A DNA stretch of 64,000 nt from positions 102,415 through 166,414 of the forward strand of contig DHVP01000048.1 in assembly GCA_002412715.1 (NCBI GenBank), written 5' to 3'. The position numbers were made by a program, and so were the translations under genes. This DNA is from Deltaproteobacteria bacterium UBA5205. Its GTDB lineage: Bacteria > Desulfobacterota > Syntrophorhabdia > Syntrophorhabdales > Syntrophorhabdaceae. Below the pieces are notes generated by a model. The model saw nothing but the letters and a program-made list of their open reading frames with translations. It was not told the origin of the DNA and searched no databases. This document shows positions 1 to 8,643 of this stretch, one piece after another (the first letter of the stretch is position 1; the number at the start of each line of letters is the position of its first letter).

Positions 1-243
1 GACGGTCATAATCTCCTTTCCTTTTCCGCCATCATAAGCGTCAACCTCGCAGTCCTCAATCTTCTTCCCATACCTGTCCTGGATGGCGGAAAGATTCTCA
101 TGTATGCCATGGAAAAGCTGAGCAGAAGGTTTGTAAGGCTCCATTATCCTCTTGCCATCGCGGGATGGGTCCTGATGATTGCCGCTATGGCTTACGCCAC
201 GGTGCTTGACGTCGGAAGGCTCACCGGCGGGAAGATCCTGTAA
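1..243 (+). CDS. Site-2 protease family (RseP/M50) zinc metalloprotease, C-terminal fragment
   Basis: This frame is open from the window edge and ends in TAA, giving the last 80 residues of a protein whose start lies outside. Residues 20-30 read NLLPIPVLDGG, the second metal-binding LDG motif of site-2 (RseP/S2P, peptidase M50) intramembrane proteases; hydrophobic helices lie on both sides of it. In that family the Asp is the third zinc ligand, and the HExxH motif lies further upstream, outside this window. It probably cleaves a membrane-anchored regulator, but which one cannot be told here. Family call is firm; specificity is unknown. Confidence 0.85.
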   Translation, partial: DGHNLLSFSAIISVNLAVLNLLPIPVLDGGKILMYAMEKLSRRFVRLHYPLAIAGWVLMIAAMAYATVLDVGRLTGGKIL

Positions 244-279
244 GTCACTCCGTCTGCTTTTAAAAAAAGGGGGTTGTCC

Positions 280-774
280 ATGACCGAAACACAAGCCGGT
301 ACAGAAGGCAAGAGACTCGAAGGGATCGGCGGATGGCTGGTGCTTGTGGCTATCGGCCTTATTGCAAGTCCTATCTTCATGACGGTGGGCCTGATTCAGG
401 ATGTCCTCCCCGCTTTTTCCGGAGGAACGTGGGCCAGGCTGACTACGGCGGGATCGCCCAATTATCATCCACTCTGGGCGCCGCTCCTTATAATGGAGGT
501 TTCAGGCACCAGTCTCTTTATTCTCTTCTCCCTCGTCCTGCTCGTTCTTTTCTTCATGAAGAAGATGTTTGTTCCCCGTCTCGTCATCATCTTCCTTCTC
601 GCAAACCTGGCCTTCGTAGTCATAGATTACTTTCTGGCCATGAGAATTCCCCTTGTTGCATCCATGCCCGACGAATCAACGCCCACCCAGATAGCGCGCC
701 AGGCCATTTCCTGCGTCATATGGATTCCATATTTTCTGAGGTCGAAGCGGGTTAAGAATACCTTTGTGAAATGA
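280..774 (+). CDS. DUF2569 family membrane protein
   Basis: A protein of about 164 residues with four predicted hydrophobic segments. The opening motif GIGGWLVLVAIGLI is typical of DUF2569 (YdgK-like) inner-membrane proteins, for which no reaction is established. I chose ATG 280, about 9 nt after an AAGGGGG ribosome-binding site; an in-frame TTG at 274 would add two residues. It starts 37 nt after the site-2 protease, so the two may be co-transcribed, and it is convergent with coaX. A heptamer-type inverted repeat follows the stop codon. Confidence 0.75.
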   Translation: MTETQAGTEGKRLEGIGGWLVLVAIGLIASPIFMTVGLIQDVLPAFSGGTWARLTTAGSPNYHPLWAPLLIMEVSGTSLFILFSLVLLVLFFMKKMFVPRLVIIFLLANLAFVVIDYFLAMRIPLVASMPDESTPTQIARQAISCVIWIPYFLRSKRVKNTFVK

Positions 775-776
775 AA

Positions 777-861
777 ACAGGTAAATAGGTAATAGGTTAT
801 GGGAGGAACCGTTTGCCGTCGCCTTTCCTATCACCCATAACCCATTGCCTATTACCTGTCA
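777..861. repeat. Inverted 7-nt-period repeat between convergent genes
   Basis: The left arm (777-804) is built from units such as AATAGGT. The right arm (834-861) reads CCCATAA, CCCATTG, CCTATTA, CCTGTCA. The arms are imperfect reverse complements around a loop of about 29 nt. The position between a plus-strand stop at 774 and a minus-strand stop at 862 suits a bidirectional terminator, although there is no clear T run. The same repeat style recurs at 9716, 25061, 30472 and 60515. Confidence 0.7.
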
Positions 862-1644
862 TCACTTGAACTTATGATGCTCTTTGTTCTTTTCGTAGAG
901 TATCTTCAGGCCTTCAAGGGTGAGGAACTCATCGACTACGTCGATTGTTTCAGAACCCTTGTAGATAAGGCTTGACAGGCCGCCCGTGGCGATGACGAGG
1001 GGGTCGGTCCTGACTTCGCCTTTCATTCTCTTGACAATGCCGTCGACGAGGCTCGCATAGCCATAGGTGATACCGGCCTGCATTGCCTGGACCGTATTCT
1101 TGTTGATGAGCGTCTTGGGCTGGACAAGCTCAACCCGGGGCAGCTTTGACGCCCGTTCGAAGAGGGCGTCGAGGGAGATAAGGATACCCGGGGCGATCGA
1201 GCCGCCTGCATATTCGCCCTTCGGGGTGATGTAATCAAAGGTAGTGGCGGTACCGAAATCGACAATGATAAGCGCTTTCTTGTATTTCTCATAACCGGCC
1301 ACGGCGTTCACGATCCTGTCGGCCCCGAGTTCGGTGGCATTTTCGTACAGTACCGGCATGCCCGTTTTTATGCCGGGCTCGACCACTATCGGCATGATAC
1401 CGATGTATTTCCTGCAAACTATCTCAAAAGGGATGAGCAACGGCGGTACGACACAGGATACGATGGCGCTGTGTATCTCGCTGAGGCGTATCTTTTCTAT
1501 ATACAGAAGGCTGTTGAGGAGTATGGCGTATTCATCGACCGTCTTCGTCAGGGCTGTACTCAATCTCCAGTGATTAAGAAGCTTGCCTTCGTGATAGACG
1601 CCAAAAACAATATTGGTGTTTCCGATATCGATAACCAGTAGCAT
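862..1644 (-). CDS. coaX: Type III pantothenate kinase
   Basis: CoaX phosphorylates pantothenate, the first step of coenzyme A synthesis, in the cytoplasm. The 260 residues match the family length. The N terminus carries the phosphate-binding DIGNTN motif (about residues 6-11); GADRIVNAVAGY and DFGTATTFD follow, as in ASKHA-fold type III enzymes. The start codon overlaps the birA stop by one base, so the two genes are translationally coupled. CoaX/BirA adjacency is common in bacteria and joins two cofactor functions. Confidence 0.95.
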   Translation of the reverse strand: MLLVIDIGNTNIVFGVYHEGKLLNHWRLSTALTKTVDEYAILLNSLLYIEKIRLSEIHSAIVSCVVPPLLIPFEIVCRKYIGIMPIVVEPGIKTGMPVLYENATELGADRIVNAVAGYEKYKKALIIVDFGTATTFDYITPKGEYAGGSIAPGILISLDALFERASKLPRVELVQPKTLINKNTVQAMQAGITYGYASLVDGIVKRMKGEVRTDPLVIATGGLSSLIYKGSETIDVVDEFLTLEGLKILYEKNKEHHKFK

Positions 1645-2609
1645 TAGAAGTTCACGTCTCCCGCAAGGATTTTTTTCGTGGTGCCTTTTATATCAAGAAG
1701 GATGGCTCCATCGCGGTCGATACCTTTCGCGGTACCGATGATGACCTCCCCCATCTGATTGATCTCAAGGTGCTTGCCCCGGATCTGCGCCCTTTCCTCC
1801 CAGATATCACAAATTGCCCGGGAGCCGTCTGCCTTGAAAAGATCATAATATCTTTCAAGATTCGACAAAAGAATACCACACACCCTCGACCTTTCAAAAG
1901 TTTTTTTTGTTTCCATGAACAGGGATGTCGCCGTCGCCTTGATCAGGTCGTCCATATCTTCCGGCTGCATGTTAATGTTGAAACCGATGCCGATGACAAC
2001 GAACCGGACCATGTCGGCCTCGGTGGAAAGCTCGATCAGCGTGCCCGATATCTTCCTACCGTTGATGAGTACATCGTTGGGCCATTTAAGCGTCGCCTTT
2101 ATACCCGTCACTTGATCGATCGTGTCCGATACGGCCAGAGACGACAGAAAGGTCACGGGATATACTATCGAGGGGTGAACTGAGGGACGCAGGATTACGG
2201 AGAGATAAATGTTCTTTCCTGTGGGTGAAGACCATTTCCTGCCAAGCCTGCCTTTGCCTTTATCCTGGGATTCGGCAACCACGCACGTGCCTTCCGCCTC
2301 ACCTGCAAGGGCCTGTTTGAAAGCGAAGGCGTTTGTTGAATCCAGCCTGTCGCGGTGGATGATCTTCGTTCCAATCCTAGCGGAAGTCCGCCACCTGTCT
2401 ATCTCCCAGCCATAGACTCTGTCAGGCGTATCGACGAGCCGGTAACCTTTCCCCTTCGACTTGTCGATATTGTATCCGTAGCGCTCAAGCTGGTTCATGT
2501 ATTTCCAGACCGCCGTCCGCGACACGCCCAGTTTCCCGGCGATGTGATCGCCCGATATGAAGGCGCTGGCGTCGCGCAGATGACGGAGCACTTCGCTGAG
2601 ATTATCCAT
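1644..2609 (-). CDS. birA: Bifunctional biotin-protein ligase / biotin operon repressor
   Basis: The enzyme forms biotinyl-AMP and transfers biotin to the carboxyl-carrier lysine of biotin-dependent carboxylases. Residues 1-55 form a winged-helix DNA-binding domain (recognition helix near SRTAVWKYM), so this is the group II type that can also act as a repressor. The catalytic glycine-rich loop GKGRLGRKW lies at about 118-126, and KWPND follows. At 321 residues it has full length. It overlaps the end of the EF-G gene by 8 nt and the start of coaX by one base. A bioB gene lies 20 kb away, but I could not identify a BirA operator there. Confidence 0.93.
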   Translation of the reverse strand: MDNLSEVLRHLRDASAFISGDHIAGKLGVSRTAVWKYMNQLERYGYNIDKSKGKGYRLVDTPDRVYGWEIDRWRTSARIGTKIIHRDRLDSTNAFAFKQALAGEAEGTCVVAESQDKGKGRLGRKWSSPTGKNIYLSVILRPSVHPSIVYPVTFLSSLAVSDTIDQVTGIKATLKWPNDVLINGRKISGTLIELSTEADMVRFVVIGIGFNINMQPEDMDDLIKATATSLFMETKKTFERSRVCGILLSNLERYYDLFKADGSRAICDIWEERAQIRGKHLEINQMGEVIIGTAKGIDRDGAILLDIKGTTKKILAGDVNF

Positions 2610-4644
2610 TCTCTATCCTGTCGTAATGGGAAAAATACATCGTAAAAGAAGCCCGTCCCTGGGAAAGAGACCGGATGTCGGTTGAATACCCGAACATGTT
2701 CGTAAGAGGGGCATTAGCTTCAACAATGGTATATTTGTCTTTCGTCGTAATGTTGGCGATGTGGCATTTACGGGAATTGAGATCGGCGATGATATCGCCG
2801 AGGAACTCGTTGGGTACCGTGACCGTCAGCGACATGACCGGCACGAGCAATACCGGCCCCGCCTGCTGACAGGCGTCCCGCAACGCGTCATACGCTGCCA
2901 TTTTCAATGTAAGTCTGGCAAACTCGGGGTTATTGAAAGTTGCATTGTTGATTTCAACCCGAACGTCCGTCAGCGGGTACCCTTTGAGGACACCGATATT
3001 GGACGCCTCTTCGATACCTTCCTCTATGGCGTTTACAAGGGGATAGACGGGATTGTCCTCGGTTATCCGGGAGATGATGAGATTGCCCTCCCCCCGTACG
3101 TTCGGCGCAACGGCAATGGAAACCCAACCCTTGCACAGCGTATTGTTTATGACCTTCTCAAAGGTGTGCTCGCGGGATACCGCCCCTTCGATGCTCTCTT
3201 TATATACCACCTGCGGCTTGCCGACGGTGAGGTCGATGCCGAACTCCTCCCTGATCCGATGCATGATGACGTCAAGGTGAAGTTCGCCCATCCCCGAAAC
3301 GATTGTCTGGTATGCGTCTTCATCGGTCTTGAGAACAAATGTGGGATCTTCCTGAGCTATTCTCTGGAGTGCAAGCATGAGCTTGTCCTGATCCACGTTC
3401 CGGGCCGCCTCAACCGCGATGGAGATGACCGGCTGATAGACCTCGATCGGCTCCAGAAGAATGGGTTTGGCCTGGGTCAGGGTATGTCCCGTCGAGGTCT
3501 CCTTGAGACCGATGATGCCGACGATAGCCCCCGCCCTTGCCTCTTCCACGCGGTCTTTATGATTGGCATGCATCTTATAGATGCGTGATATTTTTTCCTT
3601 CTTCCCCAGGTTGACATTGTAGACGTCTCCCCCCACTTTTATCGATCCCGAGTAGATCCTGATATAGGTGAGCTTCCTTCCTTCCTCCATGACTATCTTG
3701 AATGCCAGTGCGGCCAGATCCTCGTCGTCGCTCGCCTGGCGTTCCTCCAGTTCTTTCGTCTGCGGGTTCTCACCCGTTACGGGAGGAACATCGAGAGGCG
3801 ACGGCAGATAACGCACTATGGCATCAAGAAGCGGCTGGATCCCCTTGTTTCTCAGGGCCGCACCGCACAGCACAGGAACACACCTCAGGGCGATGGTGCC
3901 TTTGCGAAGCGCACCGTAGATCCGGGAAGGCTCTATGTCTTTACCTTCCAGGTAGAGTTCCATCAGTTCATCATCATAAAGGGACAACCTGTCGAAGAGC
4001 TTCTCACGGTAGGAAGCCGCCTGTTCCTTGTATTCCTGCGGTATGGAGATCGTCCGGTACGTGGCCCCGAGGTCTTCTTCATCCCAGGCTATGGCTTGCA
4101 TCGTGATAAGGTCTACGACACCGTAAAAACCATCCTCCCTTCCCAGGGGGATCTGGAGCGGTATGGGATCTGCCCCGAACTTTTCCACAATCAGGTCGAT
4201 GACGCGAAAAAAGTCGGACCCGATGCGGTCGAGCTTATTGATAAAGGCGATGCGGGGAACGTGATATTTGTCTGCCTGATGCCAGACCGTTTCGGTCTGG
4301 GGCTCCACGCCGCCCACTCCGCAGAAAATGGCCACCATGCCGTCGAGGACCCTCAGCGACCGTTCCACCTCTATGGTAAAGTCGACATGTCCCGGGGTGT
4401 CGATAAGCTGGACCTCGTGATCGTCCCAGTAAAGCGTCGTCACGGCGGATGTGATGGTTATGCCGCGCTCCTGTTCCTGAGGCAGATAGTCCATGACGGC
4501 CGTACCCTCATGGACCTCTCCGATCTTGTGGGTCCGGCCGGTGTAGTAAAGGATGCGCTCCGTCACCGTCGTCTTTCCGGCGTCGATGTGAGCGGCAATC
4601 CCTATGTTCCTTATCCTGGAAAGCCGCGTATGTTGCTTTTTCAT
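2602..4644 (-). CDS. fusA: Elongation factor G (stand-alone copy)
   Basis: A translational GTPase that drives translocation and, with RRF, ribosome recycling. G motifs from ATG 4644: AHIDAGKTT (18-26), RGITI in switch I (about 60-64), DTPGH (82-86) and NKLD (136-139). Domains II-V follow, with a C-terminal FGYSTDIRSLSQGR segment. The protein has 680 residues, near the usual 690. A TTG at 4677 would add 11 residues but has no better ribosome-binding site. It is not next to rpsL, rpsG or tuf as the str-operon fusA is; instead it overlaps birA. It may therefore be a second, specialised EF-G. Confidence 0.9.
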   Translation of the reverse strand: MKKQHTRLSRIRNIGIAAHIDAGKTTVTERILYYTGRTHKIGEVHEGTAVMDYLPQEQERGITITSAVTTLYWDDHEVQLIDTPGHVDFTIEVERSLRVLDGMVAIFCGVGGVEPQTETVWHQADKYHVPRIAFINKLDRIGSDFFRVIDLIVEKFGADPIPLQIPLGREDGFYGVVDLITMQAIAWDEEDLGATYRTISIPQEYKEQAASYREKLFDRLSLYDDELMELYLEGKDIEPSRIYGALRKGTIALRCVPVLCGAALRNKGIQPLLDAIVRYLPSPLDVPPVTGENPQTKELEERQASDDEDLAALAFKIVMEEGRKLTYIRIYSGSIKVGGDVYNVNLGKKEKISRIYKMHANHKDRVEEARAGAIVGIIGLKETSTGHTLTQAKPILLEPIEVYQPVISIAVEAARNVDQDKLMLALQRIAQEDPTFVLKTDEDAYQTIVSGMGELHLDVIMHRIREEFGIDLTVGKPQVVYKESIEGAVSREHTFEKVINNTLCKGWVSIAVAPNVRGEGNLIISRITEDNPVYPLVNAIEEGIEEASNIGVLKGYPLTDVRVEINNATFNNPEFARLTLKMAAYDALRDACQQAGPVLLVPVMSLTVTVPNEFLGDIIADLNSRKCHIANITTKDKYTIVEANAPLTNMFGYSTDIRSLSQGRASFTMYFSHYDRIENG

Positions 4645-4801
4645 TTTCGCATAAGATATAGACCTAAGACGATGCAAAAGTCAACAAAGAAGGCTGAAAG
4701 CAAAGGGCTTTTGGCCACTTGAAAACCGGCACCGGAAAGTGCTTTACTGTTAGCGGGCGTCAACGGCGCCGAAGATCTCTTAAAGAAAAAGGACAAAGAC
4801 A

Positions 4802-5590
4802 ATGGGTACACCGCACATGCTTTACTCCAGGCAGGAGAATATAGCCGTACTCACCATCAACAGGCCGGATGCCCGCAACGCATTCAGTCCGGAAATGATC
4901 GGGCTGTGGCGCGATTACCTCAAGGAGGCAAGGGACGACGATGCCGTAAACGTCATCGTCGTCACCGGCACCGGAGATACCTTCTGCTCGGGAGGCGACA
5001 TCCGCGACATGGCAGAGGGAAAGCTCAGGTCATGGGACATGAAACGGTTTCTCTGGGAAGGGGTCCATCGTATCATCCTCACCCTGGAGGACATCGATAA
5101 ACCCGTGATAGCGGCAATAAACGGAGCGGCCATGGGGGCCGGCATGGACATGGCCATCATGTGCGACATCAGGGTCTCGTCCGACAGGGCGAAGCTGGGT
5201 GAATCCTATATCCAGATGGGGCTCGTCCCCGGTGACGGAGGGGCGTGGTTCCTGCCAAGGCTTGTCGGTGTCTCGAAGGCACTGGAACTTTTCCTGACGG
5301 CCGACGTACTTGACGCACGGGAGGCGCTATCACTGGGCATCGTCAACAGGGTGGTGCCTCATGAGAACCTGATGGAAGAAACCATGAAACTCGCCTCCAG
5401 GATCGCCCAAAAACCCCCGCTGGCGGTAAAAATGATGAAACGGGCCGTCTACCAAGGGACAACAAGCGCGCTGAGGTCCCATCTCGATTATATCTCGTCG
5501 CAATTGTCCCTTCTTTCCGAGACCCATGACCATGCCGAAGCGGCACGGGCATTCCTGGAAAAAAGAAAACCTGTTTTTACCGGCTCTTGA
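4802..5590 (+). CDS. Enoyl-CoA hydratase/isomerase (crotonase) family protein
   Basis: A 262-residue crotonase-fold enzyme acting on acyl-CoA thioesters. The oxyanion-hole segments FCSGGD (61-66) and GAAMGAG (108-114) are intact. The distal acidic residue of classical hydratases is kept (Glu162 in ALEL). The position of the first catalytic Glu (the QPEI motif) is Tyr136, with Glu134 two residues earlier. It may therefore be an isomerase, hydrolase or other crotonase rather than a textbook hydratase. It is transcribed divergently from EF-G and stands alone, so its substrate cannot be inferred. Confidence 0.85.
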   Translation: MGTPHMLYSRQENIAVLTINRPDARNAFSPEMIGLWRDYLKEARDDDAVNVIVVTGTGDTFCSGGDIRDMAEGKLRSWDMKRFLWEGVHRIILTLEDIDKPVIAAINGAAMGAGMDMAIMCDIRVSSDRAKLGESYIQMGLVPGDGGAWFLPRLVGVSKALELFLTADVLDAREALSLGIVNRVVPHENLMEETMKLASRIAQKPPLAVKMMKRAVYQGTTSALRSHLDYISSQLSLLSETHDHAEAARAFLEKRKPVFTGS

Positions 5591-5682
5591 GGAATTATGT
5601 CCGCGAAGAAAATAAAATTGCCGTGGATAACCCCGTAAATAACGGATGGTTGCCGTCCAGGAGAGTGTTCACTGAAATTTTT

Positions 5683-5712
5683 TTGTTTACTCCTGCAAGC
5701 CTTTTGTATTAT
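5683..5712 (+). promoter_or_regulatory. Probable sigma70 promoter of the Cache protein gene
   Basis: TTGTTT (5683-5688), an 18-nt spacer and TATTAT (5707-5712) give a start about 78 nt before ATG 5797. The surrounding 5591-5796 spacer shows no convincing gene. Confidence 0.5.
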
Positions 5713-5796
5713 GTATTGCTTGGGCTAGGGCGCTTGTTGTGTCAAATGGGGAACTACGTGCCTTCGGGCATATGACACTACAGCAGGGGGTTCACT

Positions 5797-6690
5797 ATGG
5801 GTAAGCTCAGCTCAACATTCACACTCGCAGTAATCGTCGCTTCACTATTGTTTCCACTTTCCATTCTCTCCCAGTCAACGGACATTAAGTACCCCGAAAC
5901 GAAACAGGTTCTCGGCATCGTTGAGGACGCCGCGCAGGCGGTCGCTCAAAAAGGAGAGGCGGCCTTTGCGGAGTTCCGGAAGAAAGGCAGCAAATGGCTC
6001 CATGACGATACCTACGTATTTGTCATAGATACGAAGGGCAACGTCATCCTGAATCCCACCCGGCCCGAACTGGAGGGGAAAAACCAGATAAACCTTAAGG
6101 ACGCCGTGGGAAAACCTTTCATCGCATGGTTCATCAGGGAGGTAACGGACTATCCTTTTAAGACACAGGGATGGTCCCACTATGTCTGGTTCAAACCGGG
6201 ACAGGAGATCGCTTCGTGGAAGACATCTTTCGTCAAATACGTCAAGGCACCCTCAGGGAAGGGCTACATCGTGGGCAGCGGACTGTACGAGATGAGGCCC
6301 GAGAAGGCCTTCGTCGTCGACATCATCGATGAGGCGGCGGAGCTGGTAAGAAAAGATGGGCGCAAAGCCTTCCCTGCCCTGCGAGACAAGACGGGCGAGT
6401 TCAACTACCTCACGACATACGTCTTCGTCATCGATCACAAAGGGGTCGACGTCGTCAATCCCGCCTTTCCACAACATGAAGGAAAGAACGTGCTCGCCTT
6501 GCAGGACAGCAGGGGGAAGTTTTTCATTAAGGACATGATCACCATGCTGGCCGCAAAAGACAGCGGGTGGATCATCTACTCATGGCCAAAACCACGAACC
6601 ACCAAACCTTCCGACAAGGAAACCTACGTGAAGAAAGTAAAGTACGGGGCTGACGTTTTTTACGTGGGCTCGGGCATATACCTCGAATAA
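5797..6690 (+). CDS. Exported protein with two tandem Cache domains
   Basis: A 297-residue protein with an N-terminal signal peptide (hydrophobic to about residue 25). Two similar Cache_2-type units follow, each with a helix, a TYVFVIDTKGNV- or TYVFVIDHKGVD-like strand, and a closing YIVGSGLYE or FYVGSGIYLE motif. Cache domains bind small organic ligands outside the cytoplasm, usually as sensors for kinases or chemoreceptors. Here no signalling domain or C-terminal membrane helix is present, so it would be a soluble periplasmic or lipid-free sensor/binding protein. It lies about 190 nt upstream of a small membrane peptide and a symporter, so a ligand-binding role in transport is possible (inference). 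Confidence 0.8.
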   Translation: MGKLSSTFTLAVIVASLLFPLSILSQSTDIKYPETKQVLGIVEDAAQAVAQKGEAAFAEFRKKGSKWLHDDTYVFVIDTKGNVILNPTRPELEGKNQINLKDAVGKPFIAWFIREVTDYPFKTQGWSHYVWFKPGQEIASWKTSFVKYVKAPSGKGYIVGSGLYEMRPEKAFVVDIIDEAAELVRKDGRKAFPALRDKTGEFNYLTTYVFVIDHKGVDVVNPAFPQHEGKNVLALQDSRGKFFIKDMITMLAAKDSGWIIYSWPKPRTTKPSDKETYVKKVKYGADVFYVGSGIYLE

Positions 6691-6882
6691 TCCCGGTATA
6701 CAGCCCTAAGGGCACTTTCGCGTAAACGCGTTTCCTTTCGATGTCTATCGGTGCGCCCGAGCATCGGCCGTTTATCAAGAAAGACCGCCCGAACTGGCTG
6801 TCCACCGCTTAAGGGAATGCAAGTGCAGCGGGTATACACCCTACGCGACAGTGGGAAAACAAACCAAAAAGGGGGTAGTACA

Positions 6883-7002
6883 ATGAATCCAGTTCAACCT
6901 GATCCTATGTTTCCGTGGTACGTCTGGTGGTCAATGATCATCGGCCTCTTTCTCATGACCTTTATCGGGACGTACATAGTCACCAGGAGGTGGGACAAAT
7001 GA
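6883..7002 (+). CDS. Small single-span membrane protein, putative symporter accessory subunit
   Basis: An ORF of 39 residues: a Trp-rich N terminus (FPWYVWW), one hydrophobic helix (about 17-32) and a basic tail (VTRRWDK). A GGGGGT ribosome-binding site precedes ATG 6883. Its TGA overlaps the ATG of the downstream symporter in an ATGA arrangement, and the symporter's AGGAGGTGG ribosome-binding site lies inside this ORF, so the two are translationally coupled. Small one- or two-helix partners are known next to SSS transporters (for example DUF4212 or YhdT-type proteins). I do not recognise this exact family. Confidence 0.75.
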   Translation: MNPVQPDPMFPWYVWWSMIIGLFLMTFIGTYIVTRRWDK

Positions 7003-8552
7003 ATCTACAATTTCTGCCCATTCCTGAAATCAGCACCACAATGGCGGTCAGTTCGTCCATAGGCATCGCGGTCCTGCTCGGCATCTCCATTCTGCTGGGA
7101 CTGCTCGGAAAAAAACAATGGAAATCCTTCGACGAGTACCTCGTCGGTAAACGCGACATGGGGCCCGTAGTCACCGGCTGTGCCCTCTCGGCGTCATACC
7201 TTTCAGGCTGGGCCTTTTGCGGCAGCACGGGCATCGTATATTCTGTCGGATTTTCCGGCATGTGGTTCGCCGGTATGTGGAGTCTCATCGGCGTCATACC
7301 ATGCCTCTGGGTTGCCTCCGCCAAAACCAGGGAATTCGCGGTGAAGCTTGGCGCCGCGACGGTACCGGAACTCATGGGACGCCGTTATGAATCCAAAGGC
7401 CTCCAGACCCTGGTCAGCATAAGTATGCTTTTTTTCCTTTTCATCTATTCAGTGGGACAGCTGAAGGCCGCGGGCGGCGTCTGGTATGCCGTCACCGGTT
7501 TTCCTCCCGCGTTGTGTCTCTTCCTCGGCGTCTTCATCGCCTGGATCTACATGGTCCTTGGCGGCTACGTCGGTACTAACTGGTCCATGGCCTTCCAGGG
7601 CGGCTTTCTCGGCATAATCGGCATGGCGGTCGGCATCATCGCCCTCGTGAAATCCGGCGGTTTCACGGAGATATCGACTCAAATCCTCGCACAGGATCCC
7701 AGGCTGCTGCAGCTGGTACGCCCCGACCTTCCATCAACGGGACCGACGGAATTCTTCTCGAGCTGGATCGGACTTCTCTCGATTCCCCTCATCTTCTTCA
7801 CCATGGCCATCGGGTTTCCCCATAACCTGGGAAGGTTTCTCGGGATGAAAAAGATGAACAAGAAGGAATTCTGGATCCTGGTCATCATTGTCTGGGCCAT
7901 CACAGGCATACCGGTAATGCTGGCAGCTTCGACGAACGGCCTTATCGCCAGGATGCTTTTCGGACCTGAACTCTTCAAGATAGAACCCTGGAAGGCCGAC
8001 CTTGCCGCGCCTCTGCTCACTTATGCCATCGGCGGCATTCCACTTCAGACCCTCTATGTCATGGGCCTCTTCGCGGCGACTCTTTCAACGCTTGCAGGTA
8101 TGGTCATGATCATGAGCGCCAACGTGACCCGCGATATCATCACCCTGTGGCGGCCTAGCGTGAAAGACAAGACACTCATCAGGCTGTCCTATTTCCTCAT
8201 CGCCCTTTTCCTCTTTCTGCCCTTTTACTGGACGTGGAAAAGACCGCCCGAGCTCCTTTCCGTGTTCATGGGCCTTGCCGCCATGGGCCTCGGCGCAATA
8301 TTTTTCTTTGTGACGGCGATGTCGTATTACTGGAAGGGCGCATCCAAGTGGGGCGCCATCGCCACGGTTATCTACGGAACAATCGCCAGCCTCGTCGGCG
8401 GCTATCTCGTCTTCAGCAAGAAGGTGATCGGCATGGGTACCATGGAGTGGATCCTCCTGATAGGATGTTTTGTCCTTTACGTCGGGGTAAGCCTCATAAC
8501 AAAGAAACCTTCAAAGGAACTGCTGGACCAGTTGTTTGCGAAGAATAGTTAG
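6999..8552 (+). CDS. Sodium:solute symporter (SSS family)
   Basis: A 517-residue inner-membrane transporter with about 13 hydrophobic segments, typical of the SSS family (PanF, PutP, ActP-like). It couples Na+ entry to uptake of an organic solute. Family features include the SFDEYLVGKRDMGPVVTG entry region, a Gly/Ser-rich helix with SASYLSGWAFCG, and ATLSTLAGMVMIMSANVTRD late in the protein. ATG 6999 is chosen because of the strong AGGAGGTGG site 5-13 nt upstream and the 4-nt overlap with the 39-aa gene. The substrate is not evident; a monocarboxylate or amino acid is possible. Confidence 0.9.
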   Translation: MNLQFLPIPEISTTMAVSSSIGIAVLLGISILLGLLGKKQWKSFDEYLVGKRDMGPVVTGCALSASYLSGWAFCGSTGIVYSVGFSGMWFAGMWSLIGVIPCLWVASAKTREFAVKLGAATVPELMGRRYESKGLQTLVSISMLFFLFIYSVGQLKAAGGVWYAVTGFPPALCLFLGVFIAWIYMVLGGYVGTNWSMAFQGGFLGIIGMAVGIIALVKSGGFTEISTQILAQDPRLLQLVRPDLPSTGPTEFFSSWIGLLSIPLIFFTMAIGFPHNLGRFLGMKKMNKKEFWILVIIVWAITGIPVMLAASTNGLIARMLFGPELFKIEPWKADLAAPLLTYAIGGIPLQTLYVMGLFAATLSTLAGMVMIMSANVTRDIITLWRPSVKDKTLIRLSYFLIALFLFLPFYWTWKRPPELLSVFMGLAAMGLGAIFFFVTAMSYYWKGASKWGAIATVIYGTIASLVGGYLVFSKKVIGMGTMEWILLIGCFVLYVGVSLITKKPSKELLDQLFAKNS

Positions 8553-8596
8553 GCAGGATCTAAAAAAACTTTCGCGGCGGTTCTGACGCTTTTTAC

Positions 8597-8636
8597 AGGT
8601 CCTATAGGTCATATACGACTTATAGGACCTATTTTC
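8597..8636. terminator. Hairpin terminator between convergent genes
   Basis: AGGTCCTATA (8597-8606) pairs perfectly with TATAGGACCT (8621-8630) around a 14-nt loop, and ATTTT follows. It lies between the symporter stop (8552) and the stop of the MetE-like gene on the other strand (8644). Related AGGTC-type hairpins occur at 11264, 23592 and 44936. Confidence 0.75.
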
Positions 8637-8643
8637 CCGTTTT

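Noticed and set aside
5591..5796. Small open frame at 5587-5775 after the crotonase
   Set aside because: It overlaps a good promoter and has no ribosome-binding site or domain; read as spacer.
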